From positions 1 to 64,000 of the forward strand of contig CAVZRJ010000012.1 of the NCBI GenBank assembly GCA_963777665.1: DNA of 64,000 nt. Direction: 5' to 3'. Below the pieces are notes generated by a model that was not told the origin of the DNA, made no database searches, and saw nothing but the letters and a program-made list of their open reading frames with translations. The translations under genes were made by a program, and so were the position numbers. This document shows, in pieces, positions 55,804-64,000 of the stretch (positions within the stretch are counted from its first letter, which is position 1; each line of letters starts with the position of its first letter). Origin of the DNA: Bog-756 sp963777665. GTDB lineage: Bacteria > Actinomycetota > Acidimicrobiia > Acidimicrobiales > RAAP-2.

Positions 55804-57009
55804 TCACTTGTCGGCGGCAGGGACCGCCGGCATCGTCCAGTCCACCTCGAGCGGTCGGGTGGTGACCAACCGGGGCCGTCCGACGGCGGCCGGCCGATCG
55901 GTGGTCCACGGCGCCGGCTCGGCCAGGGTGAGTCCCGCCAGGCCCCGCACGGCTTGGTCGTAGGAGGAGCGGATCCAGGCGAACTGCCGCCAGCAGGCCT
56001 CCTGCTCGTCGTCAGAGAGGGCGGCGAGCGGCTGCTGCAATTCGAGCGCGGCCAGGAACTCCTCCCGGAGGATCGAGATCTCGGGGCCCGGTTCGGTCAC
56101 CTTTCCGAGGAGGTCGGTCAGGAGTCCCGGCGGCTCGACGGGGAGCCCTGCTGCACGGCCGATCCGCACGACGGTGGGCATGCCGTGTGCGAGGACGAGC
56201 ATGGGCCCCTTCGCTTGCTCGGACGGGGCATCCACTGCGTGGAACCGGATCTCCGACAGCCGGAGGGTGGCCGCGTCCAGCAGCGAGCCCATCGATGCGA
56301 CCCACGATTGGCCGGGCGAGGACTCGGGGAAGTAGCAGAGCGCGGGAAAGGCGCAATGGGTCTGGTCGAGCTCGAGCACCCAGTCCGCCGCTGAGCGCCA
56401 GAACTCGGGACTGGCCACCACGTCGAGACGGGTCAGGTTGCCGAGCATGGCGGCCGGGGAAGGGGGCGTGCCGGCGAAGGGTCGCAGGGTCGCGATGCCC
56501 TTTTCGCGTGCGCGGTGCGCTGCGTAGATGGTGGGCAGGTAGCTGATGAGCAGGGCGACCAGGCCGAGGCCGATGATCGCCTGAACGAACGTGGTCGCCT
56601 GCCGCAGCGTCCCCTGGGGGGCGGCGAAGCCGAGAGTGGTGACCGACGACCCGCTGATCTCGAACGAATGCTGGACGTTTCCCGAGTCGATGCCCCAGAA
56701 GATGAACGAGAAGCCCACGATCACCGAGAGCATCCAGACCAGCGGCAGGCTGACCAGCGCGATGGGAGCGTAGAGGGCCCGGAGGTTGTCGCGGCGTGCC
56801 CGGTTGCGCCACTCGTGGACGAGGATCCGGTCGGTCACCGCGAAGGTGACCCGGGCGATGCGCGTGAATCCCTCGCGGGGCAGGACCACCGTCTCGAGGG
56901 CGGAGACGAGCACGGTCAGGGTGATGGCCGCACCGATCACCACGGAGCCGACGTGGAGGGCGATCGAACCACCGCTCGACGACCCGCCGACCGAAAGGAG
57001 GGCGGTCAC
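55804..57009 (-). CDS. Membrane protein with potassium-channel-like pore motif
   Basis: A 401-residue protein. The N-terminal 185 residues contain four hydrophobic segments. Between the third and fourth lies EISGSSVTTLGFAAPQG, which resembles the pore helix and selectivity filter of K+ channels (T-x-G-F/Y). The C-terminal 215 residues are soluble, helical and include a His-Cys pair (DQTHCAFPALCYFPESSPGQ) and no recognised ligand domain. Start ATG at 57009 overlaps the stop of the ClC gene upstream by 4 bp, so both come from one transcript. Ion selectivity cannot be predicted; the filter lacks the last Gly found in classic channels. Confidence 0.55.
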   Translation of the reverse strand: MTALLSVGGSSSGGSIALHVGSVVIGAAITLTVLVSALETVVLPREGFTRIARVTFAVTDRILVHEWRNRARRDNLRALYAPIALVSLPLVWMLSVIVGFSFIFWGIDSGNVQHSFEISGSSVTTLGFAAPQGTLRQATTFVQAIIGLGLVALLISYLPTIYAAHRAREKGIATLRPFAGTPPSPAAMLGNLTRLDVVASPEFWRSAADWVLELDQTHCAFPALCYFPESSPGQSWVASMGSLLDAATLRLSEIRFHAVDAPSEQAKGPMLVLAHGMPTVVRIGRAAGLPVEPPGLLTDLLGKVTEPGPEISILREEFLAALELQQPLAALSDDEQEACWRQFAWIRSSYDQAVRGLAGLTLAEPAPWTTDRPAAVGRPRLVTTRPLEVDWTMPAVPAADK

Positions 57010-58403
57010 GTTGCGGGCGCGGGTGGGTTCGCCGCCGTGGCACCTGCCGTGGCGCCACCCATGGCGCGCAGGTCGGCCCGTGTCTGCGGAAGCCAGGCCG
57101 TCACCGCATAGGCCACGACCACGGCCACGATGATGAGGGGGGCGAGGGTCAGCCCGTCACCTGCGAAGAGCAGGGTGGCCAAGAGGGTCGCGGTCAGGGG
57201 AAGCCGGAGCATGACCGTGGTCATGGCCCCGAGGCCCATCGCCGCCCCGGGAACCACCGACATGCCCGGCAGGTGGGAAGCGGCCACGCCCATGGCGACC
57301 CCGATGAACATGGCCGGGAAGATCGGCCCGCCCCGGAAACCGGACAGCGAGACTCCGTAGGCGAGGGATTTGGCAAGCACGAGGACGACCAGGGCCCCGA
57401 CCGTCCACGTCCCGGCATCGAGGACCAGGCCGGGAACGGAGCTCTGGCCGGAGAAGAGCACCTCGGCGCTGCTCTTCCCGGTGATCTCGGCGAAGATCAC
57501 CGCGATGCCGGCCACGACCAGTCCTGCCACCGGGGTGAGCACGAGCCTCCGCCGGTCGACCACCGCCTGGAGCGCCAGTCCGAGCTGGCGGATGCAGGTT
57601 CCGACCAGTGGGGCGAACGCGCCCATGGCGACGGCCCACAGGAGAAGGGCCACCGTCGGGTGGGCGAAGTGGGGGAGTCCGGGTATGGCGAGTGAGAAGG
57701 TCCCCCAACCGGTCAGATTGTCGAGTCCCACGAAGACCAGGGTGCCGATGCCTGCGGCCAGGAGGCCGGGCACGAGCACCAGCCCGAGCACCGGGCCGCC
57801 GAGGCCGGACGCCTCCATCAGCAGGAACGCACCGACGATCGGCGACCCGAGGAGGGTGCTGATGGCGGCGAAGCTCCCGGCGGCTGCCATGACCGTCCCC
57901 GCGGTGGGCGGTGCGTCGCGGGCGGCCAGCCGCACGGCGAGGAGACCGAGCCCCCCACCGATCGCGATCAGCGGGGCCTCGGGTCCGAGGACGACGCCGA
58001 GGGCGAGGGTGGCCAACGCTGCGAGAAAGACGCCGGGTAGCTCTGCAGCGGTCGGCGCCCCGCCGCCGGCCTTGAACCCCTCGGCCGGGCTGTGACCGGC
58101 CGTCCCGGGGAGGAAGGTGATGGTGAGACTGACCAGTACCCCCGCCACGGCGAGCAGTGGAAGCGGCCACCACACGGGCGGACTGTGGAAGCCCAGCTGA
58201 TCCGGAATCGAGGTGAAGAACCAGTGCTGGAGCAGTGCCACCAGCTTGAGGAACAGGTAGGCCACGGCGGACACCGGGGCACCCACTACCGCGGCCAGCA
58301 CGAGGAGTTTGATGTAATCCTTGGACCGCAAGAGGGCCATCGGGTCGGCAGGCGCAGCCGGCGCCGCCGGGTCGGTCGGTTCCGTGGCCCCGGGGTCACT
58401 CAT
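57006..58403 (-). CDS. ClC-family chloride channel or H+/Cl- antiporter
   Basis: A 465-residue ClC protein with about 11 hydrophobic segments. The gating-glutamate motif is LGPEAPLIAIG (residues 139-149, in place of GREGP). The third ion-site motif is GFRGGPIFPAMFIG, which matches GxFxP. The first motif, normally GSGIP, reads GHSPAE (about 103-108), a clear difference at a site that binds the anion. There is no CBS domain. The stop overlaps the channel-like gene, and the start overlaps a tiny membrane gene. Transport of chloride, nitrate or fluoride is possible; the altered motif makes prediction unsafe. Confidence 0.85.
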   Translation of the reverse strand: MSDPGATEPTDPAAPAAPADPMALLRSKDYIKLLVLAAVVGAPVSAVAYLFLKLVALLQHWFFTSIPDQLGFHSPPVWWPLPLLAVAGVLVSLTITFLPGTAGHSPAEGFKAGGGAPTAAELPGVFLAALATLALGVVLGPEAPLIAIGGGLGLLAVRLAARDAPPTAGTVMAAAGSFAAISTLLGSPIVGAFLLMEASGLGGPVLGLVLVPGLLAAGIGTLVFVGLDNLTGWGTFSLAIPGLPHFAHPTVALLLWAVAMGAFAPLVGTCIRQLGLALQAVVDRRRLVLTPVAGLVVAGIAVIFAEITGKSSAEVLFSGQSSVPGLVLDAGTWTVGALVVLVLAKSLAYGVSLSGFRGGPIFPAMFIGVAMGVAASHLPGMSVVPGAAMGLGAMTTVMLRLPLTATLLATLLFAGDGLTLAPLIIVAVVVAYAVTAWLPQTRADLRAMGGATAGATAANPPAPAT

Positions 58404-58500
58404 CGTCCGGCCAGTCGTTCTGCGTCCGACGCTTCTTCACGTAGGCGACCACCAACACGATTGCCATCGCTGCAAAGAGGATCGTCCCGATGTAGTACAC
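58396..58500 (-). CDS. Small single-helix membrane protein (34 residues)
   Basis: A GTG-started frame encoding a short protein: YYIGTILFAAMAIVLVVAYV is a membrane helix, and KKRRTQNDWPDDE is a charged tail facing the cytoplasm. The stop overlaps the ClC start (GATGAGTGA), and one base separates its start from the stop of another small frame. This packing, and the sharp change from hydrophobic to charged residues, speak for a real gene. The ribosome site (GGAAA) is weak, but coupling to the upstream frame could compensate. It might be an accessory subunit of the ClC protein. Confidence 0.5.
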   Translation of the reverse strand: MYYIGTILFAAMAIVLVVAYVKKRRTQNDWPDDE

Positions 58501-58501
58501 G

Positions 58502-58651
58502 CTATTTCCGTGCGATCGACAGCCGCCACCGCTCGATCAGGGGAAGGGAAGCATCCGGGCCGTCGGTGTCGCCGACGCTCACGCCGGTGCGCTCGAGGTC
58601 CGGATGCTGGAGGTTCGACCGTGTCGTGGTGGTGGGCATGGTGCGTGTCAT
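58502..58651 (-). CDS. Small hydrophilic protein (45-49 residues)
   Basis: Frame starting at ATG 58651 (MTRT) or ATG 58639 (MPTTTTRSNLQ), and ending in LIERWRLSIARK. A CCGAGAGG sequence sits immediately before the first ATG and 12 bases before the second. No known domain; the composition is polar with an amphipathic end. It is the first frame in a tight run: this gene, the 34-residue membrane gene, the ClC gene and the channel-like gene all touch or overlap. Without comparison to other genomes its reality is moderate. Confidence 0.4.
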   Translation of the reverse strand: MTRTMPTTTTRSNLQHPDLERTGVSVGDTDGPDASLPLIERWRLSIARK

Positions 58652-58785
58652 CCTCTCGGGGGTCAGGTGATCCTACGTCCGTTGGCAGCTGACGCACCGT
58701 GACCGTGCCGCCCGTATAAAACCCGCGGCCTGGACTTTCTGGCGGTAGTGTCGGTCCCGTTCCCTCACAAGGAGTGACGATCAGC

Positions 58786-59180
58786 ATGCTTGCCTACACC
58801 TATCCACTGTTGAGCATCTTCTGGACGATGTTGGAGTTCTTCCTCTTCTTCCTCTGGATCTGGCTGCTCATCATCGTCTTTCTGGACGTCTTCCGGAGCC
58901 ATGACCTCGGTGGTCTTGCCAAGGCCTTGTGGGTGATCTTCCTGATCATCCTCCCGTTCCTCGGCGTCTTCATCTACCTCATCGCGCGCGGGGCAAGATG
59001 CACGAGCGGGCGGCAGAACAGGCCCAGCAGCAGCAGAAGGCATTCGACGCCTACGTCAAGGAGGCCGCGGGGACCTCGGGGAGCAACGTCGACGACCTGG
59101 CCAAGCTGGCCGACCTCAAGTCCAAGGGCGTCATCACCGACGCGGAGTTCGAGGCGCAGAAGGCCAAGCTCCTCGCCTGA
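58786..59180 (+). CDS. PLDc_N and SHOCT domain membrane protein, frameshifted
   Basis: A protein of about 131 residues. Two membrane helices (FFLFFLWIWLLIIVFLDVFR and ALWVIFLIILPFLGVFIYLI) with FRSHDLGGLAKALW between them form the PLDc_N domain. After ARG the frame breaks near 58993 in a GGGG run and continues as KMHERAAEQAQQQQKAFDAY, ending in a SHOCT motif (LAKLADLKSKGVITDAEFEA, then QKAKLLA). One missing G explains it. The ATG at 58786 follows AAGGAG by about 12 bases. Such proteins are common in actinobacteria and have no assigned function. Confidence 0.78.
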
Positions 59181-59320
59181 CGGCTCCGGTCCGGCCGGCG
59201 TGCCGGATCGGTCTCACAGCATGACGGGCAGGTGGTCGCCTCTGTGCGCAGTGCACGGGGGCGGCCATCGCCGCGTCCGCCGCCGGTTCGACGATCCAGG
59301 TCCGAGGACCGACGCGACGG

Positions 59321-59326
59321 TACAGT
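59321..59326 (+). promoter_or_regulatory. -10 box of the gene at 59333
   Basis: TACAGT lies 6 bases before the GTG start at 59333. Confidence 0.5.
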
Positions 59327-59332
59327 GGCCGT

Positions 59333-60655
59333 GTGTCCCAGGATGATGTCGGCGGGGTCCCCCCCGAACACGACGAGCAGGACGAAGCGTCCGGGTCCGT
59401 CGGGTTGGATATGATCGCGGATCAGGACGGCGAGGGCGCGAGCAAGGCGAGGGGCAGGCGCCGGTGGAAGACCGTCTCGTCGTGGATCCTCATCGTGCTC
59501 GCGTGTCTGCTCGCGGTGCTGTCGGTCCTCGTGGTCTGGACCAGGAACGAGCTCCTCGACACCAACACCTTCGTGGCAACCGTCACCCCGCTGGCCCAGA
59601 ACCCGGCCATCCAGAGCGCGGTGGCCACCAAGGTCAGCAACGAGCTGGTCTCGCAGACCGATCTGCAACAGCGGGTGAAGAGTGCACTGCCGCCGAAGGC
59701 GGGTTTCCTCGCAGAACCCCTGGCCGCGCAGGTCAAGAACGTCACCAGCCAACTCACCCTTAAACTGGTCCAGGGCCCCGCTTTTCAGAAGCTCTGGGCC
59801 GCGTCGATCCGCCGCTCACACGAACAGCTCGACGTCCTGCTGACCGGTCAGAAGCAAGGGTCCGTCACCTCGAGCAACGGCCAGATCACCGTGGACCTGG
59901 CGCAGGTGGAGGCCCGGGTCAGGAAACAACTCGACGCCCGGGGGATCACCGTGTTCAACAAGGTCCCGAACGCCCGTGCCCCGACCCTGGTGCTGTTCCG
60001 GTCGACGCAGCTCCTCAAGATTCAGAAGCTGGTCAAGTACCTCGACAAGCTCGCCGTCTTCCTTCCCATCCTCACGCTGCTGTGCTTCGCCGGCGCGATC
60101 GTCCTCAGCGCCGACCGACGCAAGGCCGTTGCCCGGTCGGCCGGTGGGCTCGCGCTCACGATGGCGGTCCTCCTGATCGGGGCCAATGTGGCCCGCAACC
60201 AGTTCCTCGGCTCCCTCCTGCCGTCACAGCCCAAGGACGCCGCCGCTGCGGTGATCGACACGGTCGGCGCCAAGCTCCTCGACGGCATCCGCGTCATCCT
60301 GATCGTGGCCGCCGTGGTCACCCTCATCGCGATGATCGCAGGAAACTCGTCGTTCCGCCGGTGGATCGGCAGCCGGCGGACGCCCGGATGGATGACGGGT
60401 GGCCCGGTGCACGAGTTCGTTTCCGACCACCGCAAGGGGATCCAGTGGGGCGTGCTCGCGCTGGGTCTCCTCGTGCTCGTGGTCTGGAACAAGCCGACGG
60501 CATTGGTGGCGATCATCGTGATGCTGGTCACCCTGGCCATCGTCGGGCTGGTCGGACTGTTCGCCGGCATGGGGCGCGATCGGGAGGACCGATCAGAGCC
60601 GGGTGCCGGATCCGGACCCAACCCGGCTCTTTCAGGGAGCTCTGCCGACGGGTGA
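59333..60655 (+). CDS. Conserved integral membrane protein, function unknown
   Basis: A 440-residue protein. An acidic N-terminus of about 45 residues precedes a first membrane helix (WILIVLACLLAVLSVLVVWT), then an extracytoplasmic domain of about 150 residues (NELLDTNTFVATVTPLAQNP, IQSAVATKVSNELVSQTDLQ). Four further membrane helices follow from about residue 240, and a Ser/Gly-rich tail. This topology is common to a family of unnamed actinobacterial membrane proteins. No catalytic motif was seen. It converges with the large fusion gene, leaving 15 bp between the stops. Confidence 0.7.
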   Translation: MSQDDVGGVPPEHDEQDEASGSVGLDMIADQDGEGASKARGRRRWKTVSSWILIVLACLLAVLSVLVVWTRNELLDTNTFVATVTPLAQNPAIQSAVATKVSNELVSQTDLQQRVKSALPPKAGFLAEPLAAQVKNVTSQLTLKLVQGPAFQKLWAASIRRSHEQLDVLLTGQKQGSVTSSNGQITVDLAQVEARVRKQLDARGITVFNKVPNARAPTLVLFRSTQLLKIQKLVKYLDKLAVFLPILTLLCFAGAIVLSADRRKAVARSAGGLALTMAVLLIGANVARNQFLGSLLPSQPKDAAAAVIDTVGAKLLDGIRVILIVAAVVTLIAMIAGNSSFRRWIGSRRTPGWMTGGPVHEFVSDHRKGIQWGVLALGLLVLVVWNKPTALVAIIVMLVTLAIVGLVGLFAGMGRDREDRSEPGAGSGPNPALSGSSADG

Positions 60656-60670
60656 GTCGGGCGGCTTTCT

Positions 60671-63600
60671 TCAGCGAGGGGAATCCGACGGTGCGGCCGA
60701 GGTCGCAGCAGCGCTGACCGCTGCCTCCGCGCCGCCTGCCGACGCCGCTCCGTCGACCGGCACTGCTCCGTCGACCCGTACCCCGCCCTCGTCCCATTGC
60801 CCGATCGAGGCGACGAACTCGTCGGTCTCGCGCTGGGCCGCCAGCATGCGTTTCTCCGCCCCCGCCGCGAGCAGTCGACCGAGCACCGGGATCTCCCAGA
60901 GCGATTCGGCCCGCAGGATGGCGAGCACCACCGGCACCAGGTGCTCGGCGGTGTCGAACACGACGTACCGGGGGAGCCATTCGGGTTCGTACTTCGCGTT
61001 GAACCTCCACAGCGACTCGATCTGAGCGAAGTTGGAGAGCCGCTTGAGGAACCAGCGTTCGGCCCGTTGGACCGACCCGTCGCCCTTCTCACCGGCAAGC
61101 GTCGAGCGGAGGGCGGCGAAGTTGAGGCTCAAGCCTTCGAATCCCCGCGCCCCGAGGTGCTCGATGGTGGAGCAGAGGGCGAAGTCCAGCAGCCCGTTCG
61201 GGTGCTCCCCCGGGTCTCGGCGCATGAGGTCGAGCGAGTACCCCCTGATCCCGGGGGCCGGCACGAACTGGCACAGCGCAGCAGCCGCGCCGTCGGGCGC
61301 CCGGACCACGGTGAGGAGGAGTCCGACGTCCCGTGGATCGAAGACCCGCCCCAGCATCATCGAGAAGCCTCGTTCGTGCTCTCCCTGGCGACTGAGGCGC
61401 ATGAGGGCGGTGAGCTCCTTGGTCAGCGCGGCGTCGATCCGGGCCGGGTCGTAGAAGGCGACCGTGTAGCCGTACTTCTGGATGCGATTGTGGGCCTGTC
61501 GCAGGCCCTTCATGTGCTTGCCCGCGAGGCTGAAGTGCTGCACGTCCACCACGGCCTCGTCGCCGAGGTAGATGTGGTGCATACCCGAGTCGCGGTAGAT
61601 CGAGAGCCAGTCCTCGCCGGCACCCATCACCGAGGTCGTCCACCCGTGGGAGTCCGCGAAGGCCCTGAACGCGCCCCAGACCTGCTCCCGCTCGTTGCGT
61701 GGGCCGATCGGATCCGGAGAGATCAGGCACACTCCTCCGTAGACGGCGTAGGCGACCAGGCTGTCCCGGTGGAAGAACCACCGCTTGTCCGACCGGAGGG
61801 CGAAGTAGTCGAGGGTCGAGGCCCCGTGCCGTCGCACGATGTCGCGGGCGCGGAACTCGGCCGCCCGTCCCGACCCGAGCCGCCTGTCGACGACCGGTCG
61901 GGTGAGGAGGTAGAGGGTGATCGCGATGAGCGAGAGGCCGATGGTCAGCAGGGCCGCGGAGATGAACCGGTCGGCCCGGTCGGGGAGGTCCACGGTCTGG
62001 ATGCCCACGAACCGCTCCGAGACCGCCCAGAAGGCGGACCACCACGGAAGGGCGGCGGTCTGGTGGCGTCCCACGTGGGTGAAGATCTCGATGGAGACGG
62101 TGGCCAGCGCGGCGATGCCGATCGCGCCCGCTGCGAGCGCCACGAGGGCCGACCGGAGCGATGAGGCATCGGACGCCGACTGGAACTCGCTGCGGTTGAG
62201 CACGAGGAACACCAGGACGCCGATTGCCACCAACGACTCCTCGAAGTCGGCCCCGGCGACGACGTGGAGGAAGATCGTGCCACCGAGCAGGGCCACCGCG
62301 ACCCGCCAGGCCCGCCGCTGGCCCCGGAGGATTCCACGTCCGAGCGCGATCAGCGCGATCCCGGCCACAGCCACGAGGGCTCCTGCGGCCACGCTCGCCC
62401 GAAGCGGAAGGTACGCCTGGAGCCAGTGGAGACGACCTCGCAGCGGAGGGGTGATGGCGTCGAGCAGGTCGAGGGTCCCGGTCGTAAGGATGGCGGCTGC
62501 TCCCCACCGACGAACGCGGCGGGTCCGGCGGTGTGCCTGGCGCAGGTCGGCGGCGGGTGGCCAGGAGGCGCCCACCGGATAGGAGGCGACCAGGGCGGGG
62601 TGGAGTGGTGCGACGTGGCGGCCCCTGGTGACCATCCGTTCGAGCCCGCTGGTGGAGGGGAGCTCGTTGTGGGCGAGCAGCAACCGCACGTGCAGCTCGG
62701 CGCCGGTTTCGAGCTCCACCCAGCTCACCCGCTGGTCGTGGAGGAAGACCGGTGGGAGACCGAGGCGACTTCGGTGCTCCTCGACCACCTCGGCGGTCGC
62801 GCCCACGTTGGCGAAGAAGCCGGCACCCAGATTGGTGAGCTCCGATTGGAAGGTGGCCGCTGAGATCAGCCCGGCGTAGCCGCGACCCACCAGCCTGCGG
62901 GCCTCGTCGCGGGCGAGGTCGTTCGCCTCGGCCTCGGCGTGGATGTCGCCGAGCGCGCCACCCCCGAGGATCGACCACATCCGCCGGCTCAGGAGCCCGA
63001 CGACCAGGGCGAGGACCAACAGCACGACAAGGGCGGCGAGCAACGCCACCACGAGCTGGTCGTTGAAGTCGGCTTGGTGGGCGTGGCGAATGGCCCGCGC
63101 CGGAAGCCCCGAGCCGATGTGGCTGAGGACCCAGGGGGTGACCGCCGCCCGCAGGAGCAACGCCACCCCGAAGGGGACGAGCAGCCACCAGGCGTATTTG
63201 CCGAACCGGCGGTAGAGGGTGCGTGAGACCATGAACCTGCTGAGGGTCGAGGGGTCGCTGAGGCGGTGCAGTCCCTCGAGCCACGGCGCGTCGTCCGGGG
63301 CGGACGTGCAGAGATGGCGCCAGTGGCGGCCGGCCGGGGTCGAGTCCGCACCACCGGGCTTGGCGTCGGCAGTCGGCTGGATCCCGGAGATGCCCTCGGG
63401 CATCGGCGATCCGAGGGCGGGGCCGCTCGAATCGGGTTCGACCCGCACCACGCGGGTGCCGGTCGCGGTGTGGAGATGGAGGTCGACCGGGCCGAGCTGC
63501 TCGACACCCATCGCCGCCACCGCCTCCACCGTCTCCGGATCGGTGTCGTATCCCGGCTCGTGGGTGCCGGTCTGGCGGATCACCCGACGGTCGTCCACGG

Positions 63601-63940
63601 CGAGGAACCGCCCGAGCGAGCGGGACAGGGACGGGTGGGCCTCCATCGCCCGTCGGGCCTCGGCCACCGGCGAGCCGACGCCGGTCAGGTCGAACAGGTT
63701 GCCGGCCACGATGAGGATGCCGGGCCCGTCCCACACGTCGAGGGCGCGGGCCAACTCGGCGGTGACCGCGATGGTCGAGGGCGAGGCCACCGGGGTCAGC
63801 AACAGGTCGCTCACCACCATGACCCTTCGGCCGAGCGGGACGTCGACCTGTGTGCCCCCCGGCTGGACCACCACGGCGGTCTGCCCGCGGTCAAACGGAG
63901 GCTCGAGGCCCACCTCGTCCGACGGTTGGGTGGTGGTCAC
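60671..63940 (-). CDS. Phosphoesterase-like domain fused to MprF-like phosphatidylglycerol aminoacyltransferase
   Basis: A 1089-residue protein. Residues 40-160 look like a degenerate metallophosphoesterase (RRVMVVSDLLLTPVASP, ILIVAGNLFDL, IRQTGTHEPGYDTDPE). Membrane helices appear at about 255-320, then a soluble insert, then six or seven helices to about residue 690. The C-terminal 350 residues are the DUF2156/MprF catalytic domain (VRRHGASTLDYFALRSDKRW, SDSHGWTTSVMGAGE-type block, HMKGLRQAHNRIQKYGYTVA, EGLSLNFAALRSTLAGEKGD). MprF proteins move Lys or Ala from tRNA to phosphatidylglycerol and so lower surface charge. The fused front domain lacks the full set of metal ligands. The GTG at 63940 follows a TAGGAT box. 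Confidence 0.75.
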   Translation of the reverse strand: MTTTQPSDEVGLEPPFDRGQTAVVVQPGGTQVDVPLGRRVMVVSDLLLTPVASPSTIAVTAELARALDVWDGPGILIVAGNLFDLTGVGSPVAEARRAMEAHPSLSRSLGRFLAVDDRRVIRQTGTHEPGYDTDPETVEAVAAMGVEQLGPVDLHLHTATGTRVVRVEPDSSGPALGSPMPEGISGIQPTADAKPGGADSTPAGRHWRHLCTSAPDDAPWLEGLHRLSDPSTLSRFMVSRTLYRRFGKYAWWLLVPFGVALLLRAAVTPWVLSHIGSGLPARAIRHAHQADFNDQLVVALLAALVVLLVLALVVGLLSRRMWSILGGGALGDIHAEAEANDLARDEARRLVGRGYAGLISAATFQSELTNLGAGFFANVGATAEVVEEHRSRLGLPPVFLHDQRVSWVELETGAELHVRLLLAHNELPSTSGLERMVTRGRHVAPLHPALVASYPVGASWPPAADLRQAHRRTRRVRRWGAAAILTTGTLDLLDAITPPLRGRLHWLQAYLPLRASVAAGALVAVAGIALIALGRGILRGQRRAWRVAVALLGGTIFLHVVAGADFEESLVAIGVLVFLVLNRSEFQSASDASSLRSALVALAAGAIGIAALATVSIEIFTHVGRHQTAALPWWSAFWAVSERFVGIQTVDLPDRADRFISAALLTIGLSLIAITLYLLTRPVVDRRLGSGRAAEFRARDIVRRHGASTLDYFALRSDKRWFFHRDSLVAYAVYGGVCLISPDPIGPRNEREQVWGAFRAFADSHGWTTSVMGAGEDWLSIYRDSGMHHIYLGDEAVVDVQHFSLAGKHMKGLRQAHNRIQKYGYTVAFYDPARIDAALTKELTALMRLSRQGEHERGFSMMLGRVFDPRDVGLLLTVVRAPDGAAAALCQFVPAPGIRGYSLDLMRRDPGEHPNGLLDFALCSTIEHLGARGFEGLSLNFAALRSTLAGEKGDGSVQRAERWFLKRLSNFAQIESLWRFNAKYEPEWLPRYVVFDTAEHLVPVVLAILRAESLWEIPVLGRLLAAGAEKRMLAAQRETDEFVASIGQWDEGGVRVDGAVPVDGAASAGGAEAAVSAAATSAAPSDSPR

Positions 63941-63949
63941 AGCCCCACC

Positions 63950-63955
63950 ATCCTA
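63950..63955 (-). promoter_or_regulatory. -10 box of the MprF-like fusion gene
   Basis: TAGGAT on the minus strand ends 9 bases before the GTG start at 63940. Confidence 0.45.
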
Positions 63956-63986
63956 AAGGGCACCCGGCGTTAGGCTGAGGCACGCC

Positions 63987-64000
63987 ATGGGGTCGTGGAC
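63987..64000 (+). CDS. Possible start of the next gene, cut by the window end
   Basis: An ATG at 63987 opens MGSW and runs off the end. A TAGGCT box (63971-63976) lies 10 bases upstream, the same spacing type as other genes here, and is divergent from the fusion gene. Too little is present to name it. Confidence 0.3.

Overview
The window is high-GC DNA from an actinobacterium. The signs are a mycothiol glycosyltransferase (MshA) followed by a YbjN protein, a nickel superoxide dismutase beside its maturation peptidase, an RsiG-type anti-sigma protein, a Rex regulator ahead of a haem operon, and many GTG starts with stop/start overlaps. A deep-branching class such as Acidimicrobiia would fit, but the sequence alone does not prove it.

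Positions 1-15.6 kb are an accessory, mobile region. From left to right it holds a decayed ISAzo13-family transposase, two decayed IS110-family transposases, a decayed glycine-rich exported protein, and a nested element: an IS21-family element whose istB gene is split by a RIT element (three tyrosine recombinases in a row between perfect 109-bp inverted repeats). After this come the remnant of a gene cut by the IS21 copy, a VapBC toxin-antitoxin pair, an intact IS110-family element with a probable bridge-RNA leader, an excisionase-like gene and a tyrosine integrase pointing away from the 3' end of a tRNA-Lys gene. That tRNA is the likely attachment site and the right edge of the island; the other edge lies outside the window.

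Positions 15.6-36.2 kb are chromosomal housekeeping genes: GNAT acetyltransferase, a lipoprotein beta-propeller, a cysteine desulfurase-like enzyme, a DksA/TraR zinc finger protein, sodN with divergent sodX, an RsiG-like c-di-GMP/anti-sigma protein and an XRE regulator, mshA, a YbjN protein, proC, a SAM hydrolase, rex, and the haem genes hemA-hemC-cobA-hemD-hemB-hemL (C5 pathway to uroporphyrinogen III and precorrin-2/sirohaem). A proline-rich membrane protein and a geranylgeranyl-reductase-like flavoprotein (probably acting on menaquinone) follow.

Positions 36.3-52.5 kb are a complete 14-gene respiratory complex I operon, nuoA-N, ending in a strong hairpin. Positions 52.5-64 kb carry a LapA-like protein, a DUF2252 protein, glutamate decarboxylase, a possible ion channel, a ClC-type channel preceded by two very small genes, a PLDc_N/SHOCT membrane protein, a large membrane protein of unknown role, and a 1089-residue fusion of a phosphoesterase-like domain with an MprF-like lipid aminoacyltransferase.

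Two features cut across the window. First, a -10-like TANNNT hexamer lies 6-9 bases before the start codon of at least eleven genes, which implies leaderless transcripts. Second, single or double base indels break several genes that should be intact (nuoD, nuoG, nuoM, nuoN, the DUF2252 gene, the PLDc_N gene and the proline-rich protein). Assembly error is a likely cause, so pseudogene calls here need care.
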